DNA of 36,776 bases from Pseudomonadota bacterium (GTDB taxonomy: Bacteria; Pseudomonadota; Alphaproteobacteria; 16-39-46), in NCBI GenBank assembly GCA_018242545.1, contig JAFEBT010000012.1, positions 1 through 36,776 of the forward strand. The letters run 5' to 3'. The translations under genes were made by a program, and so were the position numbers. Of the stretch, positions 34,770 to 36,776 are shown in pieces. Position 1 is the first letter of the stretch. Each line of letters starts with the position of its first letter. The notes beneath the pieces are model-generated. The model worked only from the letters and a program-made list of their open reading frames with translations. It was not told the DNA's origin and did not search any database.

Positions 34770-35081
34770 ATTTTCTTTTAAATAAAAATCAAGGATTTCA
34801 ATGAAATCTTTGGATCCTATATAAGCATGAGGTTAATCTCCTTCTTAAGCTTCGCATTATCCTTGGATTAAAAACCACCCACTTGAAGCTAAACAGGACT
34901 ATATTTAAAAGAAATCAAAAATTCCTGAAGGATTTGAACAAAAAGAAAAAAGAAATATTGTAAGCAAAAAAATATAGAAACTAAAGAAATAAGACTCAAT
35001 CATAATTCTTGTCTCTAGCTCTTTCTATACTCTCACTTTCGCATTCACATTTCCCTTCTTTTAAAGAGAAAAAAAGAATTT
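34770..35081. other. Intergenic between convergent MFS genes
   Basis: About 310 bp. An imperfect hairpin lies at 34791-34811 (AAGGATTTC/GAAATCTTT) without a T tail, and an A/T-rich pairing (TTCTTTT with AAAAGAA) lies just before 35082. Neither is a confident terminator. No gene is seen. Confidence 0.45.
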
Positions 35082-36350
35082 TTATTGTCTTGGACGAATT
35101 GGGTTTTTTGAGATGAACAAGGCACCTATAATACTCAGAACAAGAACAACGACTAAAAGAAGCAGAGCTTGATAATAAGCTTCTTTAGAATAAAGAGGCG
35201 TGCCAAGAGCACTCACTTGTCCTTGCCAATTGTGCTCGAGTATAAGACCGAAAAAGTATTGCAATAGGGCTCCTCCCATCATAATGATGCCATTGATAAA
35301 CCCTGTGATCGTTCCTTCACTTCCTTTAGGACCTGCCTCGCAAGCTAATGTAAAACAAAGGAGTTCAGCACCAATAAAGAATCCGATACTAAAAAAGAGA
35401 GATCCTACCACAAGCAAGGAGGGATTTGTAAGTACACCAATCAAGATAAGACTCAATAAAATACCAAGAGCTCCAACAATAATAAGGCTTTTCTTAGAAA
35501 ACACTCGATCACTTAAGAAAGGAATTACTAAACTTCCCAAACAAAGTCCTACATAGATAAGAGAAGTGAGCTGCGCAGCTTCCATGCGGGTAATGGCGTA
35601 AGCTTGCATGCAAAATGAAATCCCCCATAAATCTGCAAGCACAGAAAGACAACTATACATACCCAGAGCCACAATACCACTAATCCAACATTGAGGCGTT
35701 TTTATGATCGCCATAAGAGAAGAAGATGCTTTTAATGTTTCTCCTTCAAGTTTTTTTTCTAAAACTTCGAGAGAAGAAATCTTTTTTTTCTTCTTAAGAC
35801 CGTAAAAATTTAATATCCAAACAAGAGATCCAAAGGCTCCTAAAATTAAAATGACCTCTCTCCATGTCAAATATTCAAGAAATAACGCAATCGCATTTCC
35901 TCCATTTAAAGCACCGATTGTCCCAGCCACCATTGCAAATCCAAAGAAAAGAGATTGGTTTTTAGCGCCAAACCCTTCTAAAGCAACCTTTGCCACACTT
36001 AAAAAAGCAGAAGCAGAGCCAATTCCCACCAAAAGCCGCGCACAGATTGCAACCCAAAAATGTTCAGCTATTCCAAAAAGAAACGCACCGCTCATGCAAA
36101 GAAAAATGGACATCAGAAGGCAACGACGCACACCAAATGTATCTGCAAAAATACCTGCCGGAATTTGCATTAAACTATACGCATAAAGAGGTATTGAAGA
36201 TAAGAGTGAAACGCCAACAGCATCTATGTGGAATGCTGTCATCATGTCAGAGACCATGACGCTTGGGCTAACTCTTAAAATAAATTGATAAAGATAAAAA
36301 AGAGCAGCACATAAGAAAGAAATATAAGCCTGGCGGGGAAAAGAAACCAT
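35082..36350 (-). CDS. MFS transporter, second unassigned type
   Basis: 422 residues with about twelve membrane segments. Features: YQFILRVSPSVMVSDMM, motif A-like PAGIFADTFGVRRCLLMS after helix 2, ARLLVGIGSASAFLSVAKVAL in helix 4, a charged central loop (KKKKKISSLEVLEKKLEGE), and GFINGIIMMGGALLQYFFG in helix 11. The same general build occurs in MFS carriers common in Legionella, Coxiella and Holosporales-type bacteria (metabolite uptake). The substrate cannot be assigned. It is one of the few protein genes right of 16.4 kb on the minus strand. The start ATG has only a weak ribosome binding site (gtgag). Confidence 0.9.
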   Translation of the reverse strand: MVSFPRQAYISFLCAALFYLYQFILRVSPSVMVSDMMTAFHIDAVGVSLLSSIPLYAYSLMQIPAGIFADTFGVRRCLLMSIFLCMSGAFLFGIAEHFWVAICARLLVGIGSASAFLSVAKVALEGFGAKNQSLFFGFAMVAGTIGALNGGNAIALFLEYLTWREVILILGAFGSLVWILNFYGLKKKKKISSLEVLEKKLEGETLKASSSLMAIIKTPQCWISGIVALGMYSCLSVLADLWGISFCMQAYAITRMEAAQLTSLIYVGLCLGSLVIPFLSDRVFSKKSLIIVGALGILLSLILIGVLTNPSLLVVGSLFFSIGFFIGAELLCFTLACEAGPKGSEGTITGFINGIIMMGGALLQYFFGLILEHNWQGQVSALGTPLYSKEAYYQALLLLVVVLVLSIIGALFISKNPIRPRQ

Positions 36351-36776
36351 TTTTTACTCACATAAGATTAATAAAAAGATTGCATTAATCAAAAAATAAC
36401 TTTTCTTAATGCAAGCCGTTTTCTAAGAAAGTTCTGCATCTTTCATTCTTACCTAGGAGAAAAGTTAGGAAATTATAAAAGATATGTTTAACTTAGATAA
36501 ATTATCTTTACCAAAAAACATAGGCTATGACGATAGATAAAGTTCGATTCTTAATCTTATTTTTTCTTATATAGCGTATTTTCGTTCATAAGAAAGCGGA
36601 ACTTTCTTTTAAAAAAGAACTTTATTTATCATAAATCTTTTTAATATTTTTGAAAATTTTCGACTATTTTATTGAAACAAACAAAGAAAGTACTATATAT
36701 AAGTACTATATCTAAACAGCATTCTCACTACCCGTCATTTTCTTAAAAGATAACATTTTTAGTCCTTTCCAGTAGA
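36351..36776. other. AT-rich end region with short repeats
   Basis: No gene reaches the window edge that I can support. A small inverted repeat AGAAAG/CTTTCT lies at 36591-36607. AAGTACTATAT occurs twice, at 36688-36698 and 36701-36711, spaced 13 bp start to start, which could be an operator or promoter-related motif for a gene beyond the window. Confidence 0.5.

Overview
The window is AT-rich bacterial DNA, most likely from an alphaproteobacterium with a reduced, host-associated genome; a Holosporales/Paracaedibacter-type lineage is my best guess. The main support is the alphaproteobacterial gene order dusB - (ntr genes) - ntrY - ntrX - trkA - hfq. Further support comes from three MFS carriers (one of the ProP/MHS type), a stripped-down Ntr cascade and long AT-rich spacers. 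The taxonomic call below class level is inference.

Layout. 1-4.5 kb: an unrecognised cytoplasmic protein, a MarC-family membrane protein, a secreted Lys/Pro/Ser-rich protein with twelve 27-bp tandem repeats, and the Mg2+ channel MgtE. 4.55-8.2 kb: tRNA-Leu(GAG), a 0.9-kb non-coding stretch with a 26-bp inverted repeat, a YejA-like peptide-binding protein and UbiE. 8.2-11.6 kb (accessory in character): a KGG-repeat stress protein with a poly-Asp run, an XRE-HTH/receiver-domain fusion, and an exported protein whose signal peptide is cut off by an in-frame stop. 11.6-15.9 kb: rpsD and the trmJ-cysS-gltX cluster on the minus strand.

16.1-16.4 kb holds three perfect DnaA boxes (two direct, one inverted) within 35 bp, a full IHF-consensus match, a weaker DnaA-like box and an AT-rich tract. 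Most genes to the left run on the minus strand and most to the right on the plus strand, as expected if the chromosome origin lies here. This is the strongest candidate for an undescribed element in the window.

16.5-27.8 kb: an SbmA/BacA/YddA-type ABC exporter, a ProP-like carrier, tRNA-Ser(UGA), then an apparent operon dusB - fis-like - ntrY - ntrX - trkA - HAD hydrolase, followed by hfq. In the place where ntrB-ntrC usually sit there is only a 103-residue protein matching the C-terminal DNA-binding end of NtrC. NtrX itself has lost its Walker A lysine, Walker B glutamate and GAFTGA loop. Together these suggest a nitrogen/redox two-component cascade remodelled to act without sigma-54. 27.9-36.8 kb: an O-antigen ligase/polymerase-type membrane protein, a possible small RNA with a strong terminator, gyrA-coaD, tRNA-Leu(CAA) and two further MFS carriers in opposite orientation.
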